From UBA8941 sp963780545 (GTDB lineage: Archaea; Thermoproteota; Bathyarchaeia; TCS64): a stretch of 64,000 bases of DNA. A program made the translations under genes and the position numbers. The stretch covers positions 72,350-136,349 of the forward strand of contig CAWACK010000026.1 in the NCBI GenBank assembly GCA_963780545.1, read 5' to 3'. Of this stretch, positions 53,561-61,220 are shown in pieces (the stretch's first letter is position 1; the number at the start of each line of letters is the position of its first letter). The notes below the pieces were generated by a model. That model saw nothing but the letters and a program-made list of their open reading frames with translations. It ran no database searches and had not been told where the DNA came from.

Positions 53561-54784
53561 TTGAGAAGATTGGAGAGGAAAACCTGGTTCCCGCTCTTAC
53601 TCCTGACTTCGATATGTATCTTCTATTTTACCGAGAATTTTCTAAAGTCGTCTGTATCCGCCCTGAGCCCTGTGCTAATAACGGAACTCGGAATCAACAA
53701 GGGCTCGATGGGTCTTCTCATCACAGCTTTCTTTCTCATCTATGGACTCATGCAGATTCCCGCAGGAATATTCGTGGATCGGTTGGGTCCCCGGAGGACA
53801 ATCCTCACCTTCGCCATGCTTACAATCGTAGGCGTAGTCCTCTTCTGGCTCAGTTATAGCTTCGAGCTACTGATCGTAGCCCAGGTTATAATAGGCGTTG
53901 GATGCAGCGTCTTCTATATCAACGCTGTCACATTGATTACGCACTGGTTCCCAATAGATAGGAGAGCGACGGCGATAGGTGTCCTGAGTGCAGCTAGTGG
54001 AATAGGCAACTTCGTCAGCTATATGGGATTCCCACTCGCCAACGCTATGTTCGGAGGATGGAGAAATCTATACCTCATCATGATAATCATCATCGTCTTC
54101 AACTTCGGAATGAACTTCTTTATACTCAAAGATGCCCCAAAAAGCAACGTCATAACTCATAAACAGAGTAAAAACCCTCTAAAATCTTTTGGAGAGGTTC
54201 TAAAGGATCGGCGAATCTACCCATTCCTCATTGCTTATATTCTCCTAAGCTTTGGCTGGGTTCTCAATGCTTGGATGCCCCAGTTCCTAATAGATACAAA
54301 AGGGCTTGACTACACGCAAGCAGGTCTTGTAGCGAGTCTTGGTTCAATTGCAGGCATACCGGGTTGTATAATAATGGGTATAGTCTCGGATAGACTTAAA
54401 AAAAGGAGACTTCCCCTATTAATTTTCTCGGCTTTATACCTAGTAGTACTAGTCTCTTTCATTTTCGCCCCCAGGGGGGTTCCTATGCCATTGTTTGCGG
54501 TTCTATCGTTTAGTATGAACTTCTGTTCATCGATATGGATCCTCTTCTTCAGTATGGTTCCAGAAGTGCTACCATTAGAGAAGGCAGGGATCGGCCTCGG
54601 TTTGGTAAATGGTCTGGGAACTATTGGTTATTCTATAATCGCACCAATTTATGGGAGTCTTATCGACACAACGGGTAGCTATTATCTCTCTAACATGTTT
54701 CTCGTTATCAATGGTATTGTAATGACCGCATTGATCTTCATTACTATGAAGGAGACATATGGTGGGATACAGAAAAAGGATTAA
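53561..54784 (+). CDS. Major facilitator superfamily transporter
   Basis: A 407-residue membrane protein with twelve hydrophobic segments. MFS marks include the loop between segments 2 and 3 (GIFVDRLGPRRTI) and the matching loop in the second half (GIVSDRLKKRRLP). The closest families are the organic anion/sugar-acid type permeases; the cargo is unknown. The start is taken as TTG 53561; a TATA-like CTTAAAAAAG at 53527-53536 lies upstream. Confidence 0.87.
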   Translation: MRRLERKTWFPLLLLTSICIFYFTENFLKSSVSALSPVLITELGINKGSMGLLITAFFLIYGLMQIPAGIFVDRLGPRRTILTFAMLTIVGVVLFWLSYSFELLIVAQVIIGVGCSVFYINAVTLITHWFPIDRRATAIGVLSAASGIGNFVSYMGFPLANAMFGGWRNLYLIMIIIIVFNFGMNFFILKDAPKSNVITHKQSKNPLKSFGEVLKDRRIYPFLIAYILLSFGWVLNAWMPQFLIDTKGLDYTQAGLVASLGSIAGIPGCIIMGIVSDRLKKRRLPLLIFSALYLVVLVSFIFAPRGVPMPLFAVLSFSMNFCSSIWILFFSMVPEVLPLEKAGIGLGLVNGLGTIGYSIIAPIYGSLIDTTGSYYLSNMFLVINGIVMTALIFITMKETYGGIQKKD

Positions 54785-54807
54785 ACATTCGCCAAACTTA
54801 GAAGTCG

Positions 54808-55165
54808 ATGGATACAGAGGAACTCATCAGATTCCTCCCCAAGTTGGAACTACATGTCCACATAGTAGGCTCAACTAGACCCAAGACACTAAGTATAGTC
54901 GAGGAGAATGGAGCTGATGTGTATTTCAAGACTATCGGAGTGTCCGTCGATTTTTCCAATATAGTGACTCTTCTCACTTCATCTCAGTCTACAACAAAGT
55001 CAACAACTGTTTCACCCATGCCAAGTTCTACGAGAGGATTACATATGAACTCCTCGAGACCAACGCCGACTCCATCAAGACCAGCTTCCTACAGAGAGGA
55101 GAAAGAAGAAACTCAAAACCTATTTCCTCAAAGAATACAATGAATTGATTTCAGAGAAATCTTAA
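54808..55165 (+). pseudogene. Adenosine deaminase remnant
   Basis: The frame from ATG 54808 starts as a normal adenosine/AMP deaminase (EELIRFLPKLELHVHIVGST, with the HxH metal pair), then needs a -1 change near 54945-54955 to give SHFISVYNKVNNCFTHAKFY and ERITYELLETN. It then jumps to the family's very C-terminus (DSIKTSFL, and in a third frame KTYFLKEYNELISEKS), so roughly 200 residues with the catalytic centre are gone. This is a decayed gene with a large internal deletion and at least two frameshifts. Confidence 0.75.
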
Positions 55166-55284
55166 AAGTTGAAGTGTATAGACGAAGTGTCAAAGTTGAA
55201 GTCGGGGAGGCTTTCCAAATTCTCGTGAAGTGCCTTTACCTGCTCTCCCATAACCTTGAAGATGCCACCAACAAACACCGCCAC
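55162..55284 (-). CDS. Candidate 40-residue protein directly after cdvC
   Basis: GTG 55284 starts one base after the stop of the Vps4-like gene and the frame runs to TAA 55162-55164. The product has a hydrophobic start (AVFVGGIFKVMGEQVKAL) and an acidic end (NLESLPDFNFDTSSIHFNF). The tight spacing suggests translation coupled to cdvC; the peptide matches no known family. It overlaps the end of the convergent adenosine deaminase remnant by four bases. An internal ATG at 55251 gives a 29-residue form. Confidence 0.33.
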   Translation of the reverse strand: MAVFVGGIFKVMGEQVKALHENLESLPDFNFDTSSIHFNF

Positions 55285-55285
55285 C

Positions 55286-56449
55286 CTACAGAGCCTTAAA
55301 CTGCTCAAACCACTTATCATACTCCCTCATCATATCCCTAGACACACTCGGCTTCCTATTCGAAATAGACCGCTCAAAATCAACCATCGACAAAGCCCTC
55401 GGCTTAGACGACGCATCATCAGCCGCACCAGACTCGAAAAGTTCCCTGATGACCTCCTGACGAACCACCTGACAAATATCCTTAATATCACTCCCAGTAT
55501 ACCCATCCGTCAACTGCGTCAACGCGTGAAAATCCACGTCCGAAGCCAACTCCAACAACGCGGTATTCAACTCAAACATCTGAAGACGCGTCGCATAATC
55601 CGGAAGAGGAACCATCACCCTCTTCTGAAACCTGCGGATAAACGCCCAATCCAGATCCCACGGCTTATTCGTCGCCGCCACCACGTAGAGGTGATAATTC
55701 TTCCCCTTATCCTGAAGACCATCCATCTCCTTCAGAAACTGGTTCCGCATACGAACCTCACCACCCACCTCATTCGTGTGAACCCCCAGGATGCTATCCA
55801 CCTCATCCATGAAGATGATCACCGGCCGACCGCCGACCGCGGTGCGGCGAGCCGCCCCAAACACCTTAGCGACGTTCTGCTCCGCCGCCCCCAGCCACTT
55901 CGACATTATGTTGGCTGGGTCAATCTGTATGAACTGGGCCTCAATCTCGTTGGCGACCGCCGCCGCCAGCAGCGTCTTCCCGCAGCCCGGGGGCCCGAAG
56001 AGGAGGAGTCCCCTGGACCAGCCGAGTGGGAAGAGGTCGGGCCGCTTCACGGGGTAGACGATGACCTCCTTGATCGCCCTCTTGGCCTCCTCGAGGCCCG
56101 CGACCTCTCCCCAGGTGACGTTTGGCTTCTCGGCGGGCTCCGAGTCCTCGGATTCGAGTTGCTCGCTTGATCCGGTCTGCTTGGTCTCGTAGCTGGTGAA
56201 CTTCTCGATTCCGGTCTCCTCGCCGTCCTCGGATTTGAGTAGCCTGATGCGCTCCTGGTATGTTGTGACTTTCTCTACGTAGAACTTGTTGAATGTGTAG
56301 TCTGGGTAGAGTTTTATGAGGCGGGTGAGTTGTTCGACTGCTCTTTTGTAGCTCTCGGCTGCCTTGTCTTTGTCCCCCAGTTTATCGTATTTGACGGCGT
56401 CTGCGGCGTACTTCATGGCTTCGGACTCGAGCATGGTGGCGACGCTCAT
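55286..56449 (-). CDS. cdvC: Vps4/CdvC AAA+ ATPase of the ESCRT division system
   Basis: CdvC disassembles ESCRT-III polymers during archaeal cell division. The 387-residue protein has an N-terminal MIT domain (about 5-75, a three-helix bundle with YDKLGDKDKAAESYKRAVEQ), a linker, and the AAA domain from ~110: Walker A GPPGCGKT (152-159), Walker B IIFMDEVDS (D215/E216), sensor 1 ATNKPWDLD, and Arg finger RRFQKR. The C-terminal helix SRDMMREYDKWFEQF is typical of Vps4. It overlaps the cdvB stop by 4 bases (ATGA). Confidence 0.95.
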   Translation of the reverse strand: MSVATMLESEAMKYAADAVKYDKLGDKDKAAESYKRAVEQLTRLIKLYPDYTFNKFYVEKVTTYQERIRLLKSEDGEETGIEKFTSYETKQTGSSEQLESEDSEPAEKPNVTWGEVAGLEEAKRAIKEVIVYPVKRPDLFPLGWSRGLLLFGPPGCGKTLLAAAVANEIEAQFIQIDPANIMSKWLGAAEQNVAKVFGAARRTAVGGRPVIIFMDEVDSILGVHTNEVGGEVRMRNQFLKEMDGLQDKGKNYHLYVVAATNKPWDLDWAFIRRFQKRVMVPLPDYATRLQMFELNTALLELASDVDFHALTQLTDGYTGSDIKDICQVVRQEVIRELFESGAADDASSKPRALSMVDFERSISNRKPSVSRDMMREYDKWFEQFKAL

Positions 56450-57195
56450 GCGGCCACCTCCTCCAACTTGACGCGGCCCTTAGCATTGAAGGAGTCAAGC
56501 ATCTTTACGACATCCTCGGACAACATACCCCAGTCTTTTGTCCCGTCTACGATAACGGACTTCCTTGGTGTGAAGGTGGGCTCGTAGTTACACGCTACTG
56601 TCTCGACCTGTCTTTCTGCTATACTGGGAGCGATAGCGATCGGTGGCTCGGGGAAGCTTTCATGGAGGCTGTTCTCGACCATACTGGAGACCTCCTTGAG
56701 GATATCGGCGCTCTCTTGGCTCTTCACACTGAACATCTCATCCAGAGCTGGCTGCCGGAAGTCGATACTCGTCTTCATTAAGGTCTCGCTTGCGACCTGG
56801 TTGAGCTGCTCTAGTCCTGAAGCAAACTGGGGCATCGCTGCTTGTACGTCGGCTGAGACCTCCCTGACGACCTCGGAGATCGGTTTCATCTCCTGGACGA
56901 CCTGGTAGAGGTCTAGGAAGTTTTCCAGTCTTATCGTGATGCAGTCTATTGCGAGCTGGCTCTGGGAGATGACCTGTTTGATGTGGCGGACCCTGCAAAG
57001 TTCGTTTGCGTAGATCTGTGCACGTGCAGCGTCCTTTTTCTGAACCGCTTTGCTGATCATGTCGAAGAGGACCCTGTCTCTCTCCCTGAGTTTGGAGTTG
57101 ACTTGTTCGAGCTTCATGCTCTGGCGCTTCAGCTCATTTATTGACTCGGGGGTGGGAAGGATACTCTGCTGGCGGTTCAGGATGCCCAACAACAC
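56446..57195 (-). CDS. cdvB: ESCRT-III protein CdvB-type with proline-rich Vps4-binding region
   Basis: A Snf7-fold protein of 249 residues. The helical ESCRT-III core is in residues ~15-160 (RDRVLFDMISKAVQKKDAAR, YANELCRVRHIKQVISQSQL). A Pro-rich segment (ESFPEPPIAIAPSIAE) is a likely MIM2-type motif for the MIT domain of CdvC. The tail (MLSEDVVKMLDSFNAKGRVKLEEV) looks like the start of the CdvA-binding winged helix of CdvB but stops early. The start is a GTG/TTG cluster at 57195-57187 after AAGGAG (57204-57199); the exact start codon is uncertain. cdvC follows with overlap. Confidence 0.92.
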   Translation of the reverse strand: MLLGILNRQQSILPTPESINELKRQSMKLEQVNSKLRERDRVLFDMISKAVQKKDAARAQIYANELCRVRHIKQVISQSQLAIDCITIRLENFLDLYQVVQEMKPISEVVREVSADVQAAMPQFASGLEQLNQVASETLMKTSIDFRQPALDEMFSVKSQESADILKEVSSMVENSLHESFPEPPIAIAPSIAERQVETVACNYEPTFTPRKSVIVDGTKDWGMLSEDVVKMLDSFNAKGRVKLEEVAA

Positions 57196-57338
57196 ACGCT
57201 CCTTTTAATAACTAAAGGTATTACCCGAAATTTTCGGCTTAATCGGTCTCCGAATGTATAGACCGCATGACCCAGACTTACTGGGGTTGATCAAAAAAGA
57301 GGGGGAGGGATGGGTTTCCATTTCTGGTTTGCTCCCTC

Positions 57339-57983
57339 TTACACTCTGTCGCCTAGACCTGCACCGACTTTGCTCTGGCCGCCTGGCAGCTCTGGGAAGG
57401 TGTCCTTCATCCTCGACTCGGCGATCGTCTGGGCCTCATCCAGTATCTTGGCTGAGTCCTCATTTACCGACTCGAAGTTGATGGTCATCCCGGTCACTGC
57501 GCCTGCGTCGACGACGATGCCGCTGAGTAGGTTACCGATCTCGCCTAGCTCCTTCTCAGCCTGCGGGCTGATCGCTGCCATGCCTGATTTGATGTCGCTG
57601 ATGACACCAACGACCGGCAGAAGAGTGACTGCGACGTCACCTAGCTCCGTGACGGTCTTGAGGCGCAGCGTTATCTGCTCGAGGGCGAGCTTGGCGTGGA
57701 AGATCATTTTCTCCATCTTACGGATCTCGGCTAGCTCGTTGGCGAAGACGTTGGCGCGTGCTGTGTCGTGTTTAGCGTAGGCGTCGACGATCCTGTTGAA
57801 GATCGTCTTGTCACGTTCTTGGAAGCGGTTGCTGGCCTGGTCGAGGCGCTGGATCTGCATCTCGATCCTCTTGGTGGCTCCATCAAGCCTGGGCTTGAGG
57901 GGGCCCGGCGGCCTGACCGCGTCCTGCACTTTTTTCGAGAGGGACGGGTCTTCGTTTCTTTCCCATCGGTTAGCGAAGCTCAT
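57339..57983 (-). CDS. cdvB2: Second ESCRT-III paralogue (CdvB1/B2-like)
   Basis: 214 residues with the ESCRT-III core of TACK-archaeal CdvB paralogues (IEMQIQRLDQASNRFQERDK, NVFANELAEIRKMEKMIFHA, LALEQITLRLKTVTELGDVA) and an acidic helix at the end (EDSAKILDEAQTIAESRM). It lacks both the Pro-rich Vps4-binding segment and the winged-helix tail, like CdvB1/B2 which act as co-polymers. ATG 57983. About 140 bases separate it from cdvB, so it may have its own promoter, or be read through. Confidence 0.92.
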   Translation of the reverse strand: MSFANRWERNEDPSLSKKVQDAVRPPGPLKPRLDGATKRIEMQIQRLDQASNRFQERDKTIFNRIVDAYAKHDTARANVFANELAEIRKMEKMIFHAKLALEQITLRLKTVTELGDVAVTLLPVVGVISDIKSGMAAISPQAEKELGEIGNLLSGIVVDAGAVTGMTINFESVNEDSAKILDEAQTIAESRMKDTFPELPGGQSKVGAGLGDRV

Positions 57984-58252
57984 TTCAGATTACGCTCGAA
58001 GATACAAGCGTCCGGGAAATGGCATCAAATTGTTGCATTTTCAATGTAACTATTTGCGTAGTTTATTGGATGATTTTAACGTCGTATTTATCATGATAAT
58101 GTAACAACTTTTTTGGACAATGAGAGTGACTATTTCATGAATAACGCAAATGGTTGTAGAGAGAAACAAGATTTTTAATAGATTGGACATTTATGCACTT
58201 CAGCACCCTTAATATATAAAATAGGACCATCCTTCAGCAAGGTTGAATAAGT

Positions 58253-58462
58253 ATGGCAGGTAGATTGACCGTTTTTGCGGTTTTAGCGGTACTCGGTTTC
58301 GTCGGGGGAATTCTGGCGAACTACGTTTACAGTGAAATACTCGTGTTCTTTCCAAATTGGATGAAATTATTAACAACTCAGTATTTCCTCTCTGGGCTGG
58401 TCGGCATGGTGCTGACTCTACTCATTGTGGTCGTCTGGGCCTCACTCTCCCCCGAGAAGTAG
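58253..58462 (+). CDS. Small two-helix membrane protein next to the cdv genes
   Basis: A 69-residue protein with two hydrophobic segments (VFAVLAVLGFVGGILANYVY near 7-27 and FLSGLVGMVLTLLIVVVWAS near 45-64) and a short Lys-bearing loop and tail. A TATA-like TTAATATATAAAA (58208-58220) gives a short leader before ATG 58253, with AAGGTT upstream. It faces away from the cdvB2-cdvB-cdvC operon across a 270-base gap with no other gene. Similar small proteins are common in archaea; a link to division membranes is only guesswork. Confidence 0.65.
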   Translation: MAGRLTVFAVLAVLGFVGGILANYVYSEILVFFPNWMKLLTTQYFLSGLVGMVLTLLIVVVWASLSPEK

Positions 58463-58570
58463 AGACGCTAACAGGTCCACTTTTTTCCTCTCTTAATTCT
58501 GCAAACCTTTATCGGAGAATCCCCTCCAATTCATCTTCACGGGGGAAACAAGGGGAGATCGATTGAAAAG

Positions 58571-59218
58571 TTGAAGATCAAGCTCGATCTCCACGTCCAC
58601 TCCCGATACAGCGGGGATTCGGTGAACAGCTTTGAGGACCTAAACCGTCGATGTCGAGAGCAAGGTTTAGATGGATACGCCGTTTGCGATCACGACAGCA
58701 TAGATGGGCTAAGTGAGGCTGTGGAGAAGTCTGGCAATCTGGTTGTGGTGCCGGGCATTGAAGTAACTTCGAGAGGTGCTCATATTCTCTGCTTGGATCC
58801 CTCCGAGGTCGTCCCTTCTAGGCTTTCAATAATCGAGACTGTCGAGAGGATCCATGCACAGGGCGCTACAGCTGTCCTCGCTCATCCTTATAGTATTCCG
58901 AGGAGCTTCGTAAATTTCAGAGAAATCAAGTTGGCAAGTTTCGACGCGATCGAGGTCGCCAACTCCGCTCAGATCCCGTTTGGACTTGTTAGGGGATGGA
59001 ACCGCCATCTATCAGAGAGGCTTTCTCTTCCTCAGACGGGTGGTAGCGACTCCCACTTCCCATCCACTGTGGGGCGATCTTATACAATAATTGACTCCGA
59101 ATCAAGGGATCCGGTGGATGTGACAAAGGCGATCCGCGCGGGTCGGACCGAGGTTGTGGGTGACGGGACGAGGCTCAGTGAGCGACTCAGGCAGTTTTTA
59201 GGGTATAAGTCAGATTAG
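58571..59218 (+). CDS. PHP-domain metal-dependent phosphoesterase
   Basis: A 215-residue PHP protein. The metal ligands are in LDLHVHSRYSGDS (HxH), VCDHDSIDGL, PGIEVTSRGAHIL, VLAHPYS and GGSDSHFP. Stand-alone PHP proteins of this kind include nucleotide 3',5'-bisphosphate or 5'-3' RNA phosphatases. The start TTG 58571 begins directly before the first strand. The tRNA-modification gene follows after 34 bases. Confidence 0.9.
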   Translation: MKIKLDLHVHSRYSGDSVNSFEDLNRRCREQGLDGYAVCDHDSIDGLSEAVEKSGNLVVVPGIEVTSRGAHILCLDPSEVVPSRLSIIETVERIHAQGATAVLAHPYSIPRSFVNFREIKLASFDAIEVANSAQIPFGLVRGWNRHLSERLSLPQTGGSDSHFPSTVGRSYTIIDSESRDPVDVTKAIRAGRTEVVGDGTRLSERLRQFLGYKSD

Positions 59219-59252
59219 TAGGAGTTTTATTTGAGGCGCTTCCTCGTCTGTC

Positions 59253-60536
59253 ATGAACAGCTTGGTTAGAGTATTCGTAGAGGTCTTTGGCTGCAGCGCT
59301 AACCAGGCGGATGCCGAGATAGCGTCGGGTCTGCTTTTGGAGGCGGGGCACATCCTCGTTGAACGTGAGGAGGACGCTGACGTCTCGGTTCTTTTGACTT
59401 GTATCGTTAAGACACCGACTGAGCAGAAGATGGTCAAGAGACTGATTGGCCTCGAGGGTAGAAAGGTCGTTGTAGCAGGTTGCATGCCTAAGGCACTCAG
59501 GGGCGTCGTGGAGGATGTAGCCCCCAACTCGAGCTTAGTCGGACCAGATGACATCGCGATGATCCCGGAGGCAGTGGAGAATGCGGTATCTGGAGTAAAG
59601 GTTGTTTTCCTGAGTGGATCTTCACCCAATAGAACGTGTCTTCCTAGGCAACGAAAGAGTGACCTCATACACATCGCTCCAATATCAGCCGGTTGCTTCG
59701 GGAACTGCGCTTATTGCATAGTGAGGTTGGCTCGTGGTAGGCTCTTCTCCTTCCCGCCAGAGGGTATTGTGGAGGATGCCGAGAAGGCAATCAAATCCGG
59801 CTGCAGGGAAATATGGGTAACAGCGGAGGATTCTGCGGCTTACGAATCAGGGGGTGTGAAGCTCCCTGAGCTGCTAAGGATGCTTGAGGGCATAGAGGGG
59901 AGATTCATGATACGTGTAGGAATGATGACTCCAAATTCCGCTTTGCCAATCATTGATGATCTCGTCGAGGCCTTCAGGGGTGAAAAAGTGTTCAGGTTCC
60001 TTCACGTCCCCGTACAAAGTGGATCTGACGAGGTTCTTTCCAGAATGAGGAGGAAGTATATGGTAGCTGAGTTCAAGGAGTTGGTCGCACGTTTCAGGAC
60101 GACGATTCCTGATTTAAGCATCGCCACCGATGTTATCTGCGGCTTCCCTGGTGAGACTGAGGATCAGTTCAAAGAGTCTCTTAATCTAATAGAGTGGCTA
60201 CGGCCTGATATGGTAAACATTAACAGGTTCTGGACGAGGCCGGGAACCGAAGCAGCTGGCCTAGATGGTCAGCACTATGGTTGGGTGATCAAGAACAGGT
60301 CAAGGAGACTCGATGAGGTCTGGTGGAAGCTCGTAGCAGATGTGAATAGCAGGTGGGTTGGATGGGAGGGTGAGGTTCTCCTTGATGAGCATGGTCACAG
60401 TGGATTAAAGGTGGCTAGAAATCTGTCATATAAGGCGATAACGGTCAAGACCGATGTGGAGCTAGGTGAATTCATCAAGGTCAGGGTCACGGGAGTTGGT
60501 AGGGGTTACTTGCATGGGGATGAGATCTCGGCTTAG
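59253..60536 (+). CDS. tRNA N6-threonylcarbamoyladenosine methylthiotransferase (archaeal e-MtaB/CDKAL1 type)
   Basis: Adds a methylthio group to t6A37 of tRNA. The N-terminal domain binds a second [4Fe-4S] cluster with C14, C50 and C77 (FGCSANQAD, TCIVKTPTEQ, GCMPKAL); the radical-SAM cluster cysteines are C148, C152 and C155 in GCFGNCAYCIVRLARG. A C-terminal TRAM-like domain ends the 427 residues (ELGEFIKVRVTGVGRGYLHG). The spelling GCSANQAD follows the archaeal/eukaryotic group rather than MiaB. Confidence 0.93.
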   Translation: MNSLVRVFVEVFGCSANQADAEIASGLLLEAGHILVEREEDADVSVLLTCIVKTPTEQKMVKRLIGLEGRKVVVAGCMPKALRGVVEDVAPNSSLVGPDDIAMIPEAVENAVSGVKVVFLSGSSPNRTCLPRQRKSDLIHIAPISAGCFGNCAYCIVRLARGRLFSFPPEGIVEDAEKAIKSGCREIWVTAEDSAAYESGGVKLPELLRMLEGIEGRFMIRVGMMTPNSALPIIDDLVEAFRGEKVFRFLHVPVQSGSDEVLSRMRRKYMVAEFKELVARFRTTIPDLSIATDVICGFPGETEDQFKESLNLIEWLRPDMVNINRFWTRPGTEAAGLDGQHYGWVIKNRSRRLDEVWWKLVADVNSRWVGWEGEVLLDEHGHSGLKVARNLSYKAITVKTDVELGEFIKVRVTGVGRGYLHGDEISA

Positions 60537-60611
60537 TTGCCAAGTTCCTTATAGGTATCGATGGCGCCGGGATGTTCTGGGTCATCGATAAAATAGCTCC
60601 ATTGGCTGGCC

Positions 60612-60848
60612 TTACTCGTGCGCTATAAGGTAGACGATGATCGACAAGAACCCTAAATCTACGGTGAAGTTAGCCCAGTTTAATTTGATGAACTGTGTGG
60701 GAATCACATGCTAGGACCAAGATAGGGCTGATCCCTGTTCTACGATATCTATCTGGATTGGGGAAAATGGAGCCCGGAAGAGCCCTGAGATGCTGGTGAT
60801 CATCAACCCGGCGATTATGCATGTTAAGGTGACTACTCGGCTTGCCAT
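60612..60848 (-). CDS. Small two-helix membrane protein interrupted by an in-frame TAG
   Basis: From ATG 60848 a 45-residue part (VVTLTCIIAGLMITSISGLF, one membrane helix, then APFSPIQIDIVEQG) ends in TAG at 60711-60713. The same frame goes on for 32 residues (HVIPTQFIKLNWANFTVDLG and FLSIIVYLIAHE), a second membrane helix, to TAA 60612-60614. Small archaeal two-helix membrane proteins often have just this layout, with a short amphipathic loop before N-W-x-N-F. The TAG may be a mutation, a sequence error or readthrough. Most other stops in the window are ordinary and TAG is used as a normal stop elsewhere. Confidence 0.45.
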
Positions 60849-60983
60849 TCTCGATCAATTTGACTTAATTTTCAAGATGAATGAACCTTGAATCGTCCAT
60901 CGCGTTGCTTTATTAGTTGGTAAGCGTTTTTAGGTGGTCGTTTAGTGATGGGAAACCGGCCTGTACTGGGGTGAGAATCGTCA

Positions 60984-61202
60984 ATGAGTGGAAAGGGTAG
61001 GCGTCAGCTTCGAGGGTCGGATAGGGTTTCTCCGTTAAGCGGCTATGGCAAGAAGTGCAAGGATTGCCGCAAGTATTCTAGGAACACATTCTATTGTGCT
61101 AAGAACGGGAAGGTCCTTGCTCAGGATCTGGACGCCTGTGAATCCTTCGCACCGAGACACTTGAATAGGGAGCATAGGACTAGGAAGTTATTTAAAAGGT
61201 AA
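60984..61202 (+). CDS. Small Cys-rich basic protein
   Basis: A 72-residue protein with a basic N-terminus and a C-x2-C ... C ... C pattern (KKCKDCRKYS, NTFYCAKNG, ACESFAPR), which suggests one zinc ion. The tail is basic (LNREHRTRKLFKR). Such short proteins occur in archaea near translation or tRNA-modification genes. It begins at ATG 60984. Function unknown. Confidence 0.65.
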   Translation: MSGKGRRQLRGSDRVSPLSGYGKKCKDCRKYSRNTFYCAKNGKVLAQDLDACESFAPRHLNREHRTRKLFKR

Positions 61203-61220
61203 CATTTGGAGCTGGGTTTA

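Noticed and set aside
55256..56170. Long plus-strand frame (304 codons) opposite cdvC
   Set aside because: It lies antisense to the clear AAA ATPase, and its product is low-complexity Arg/His/Pro-rich, which is the expected reverse-strand shadow of that gene.
60711..60713. Pyrrolysine use at the in-frame TAG
   Set aside because: No pyl genes or methylamine methyltransferase are in the window, and TAG ends other genes here; not supported without further data.
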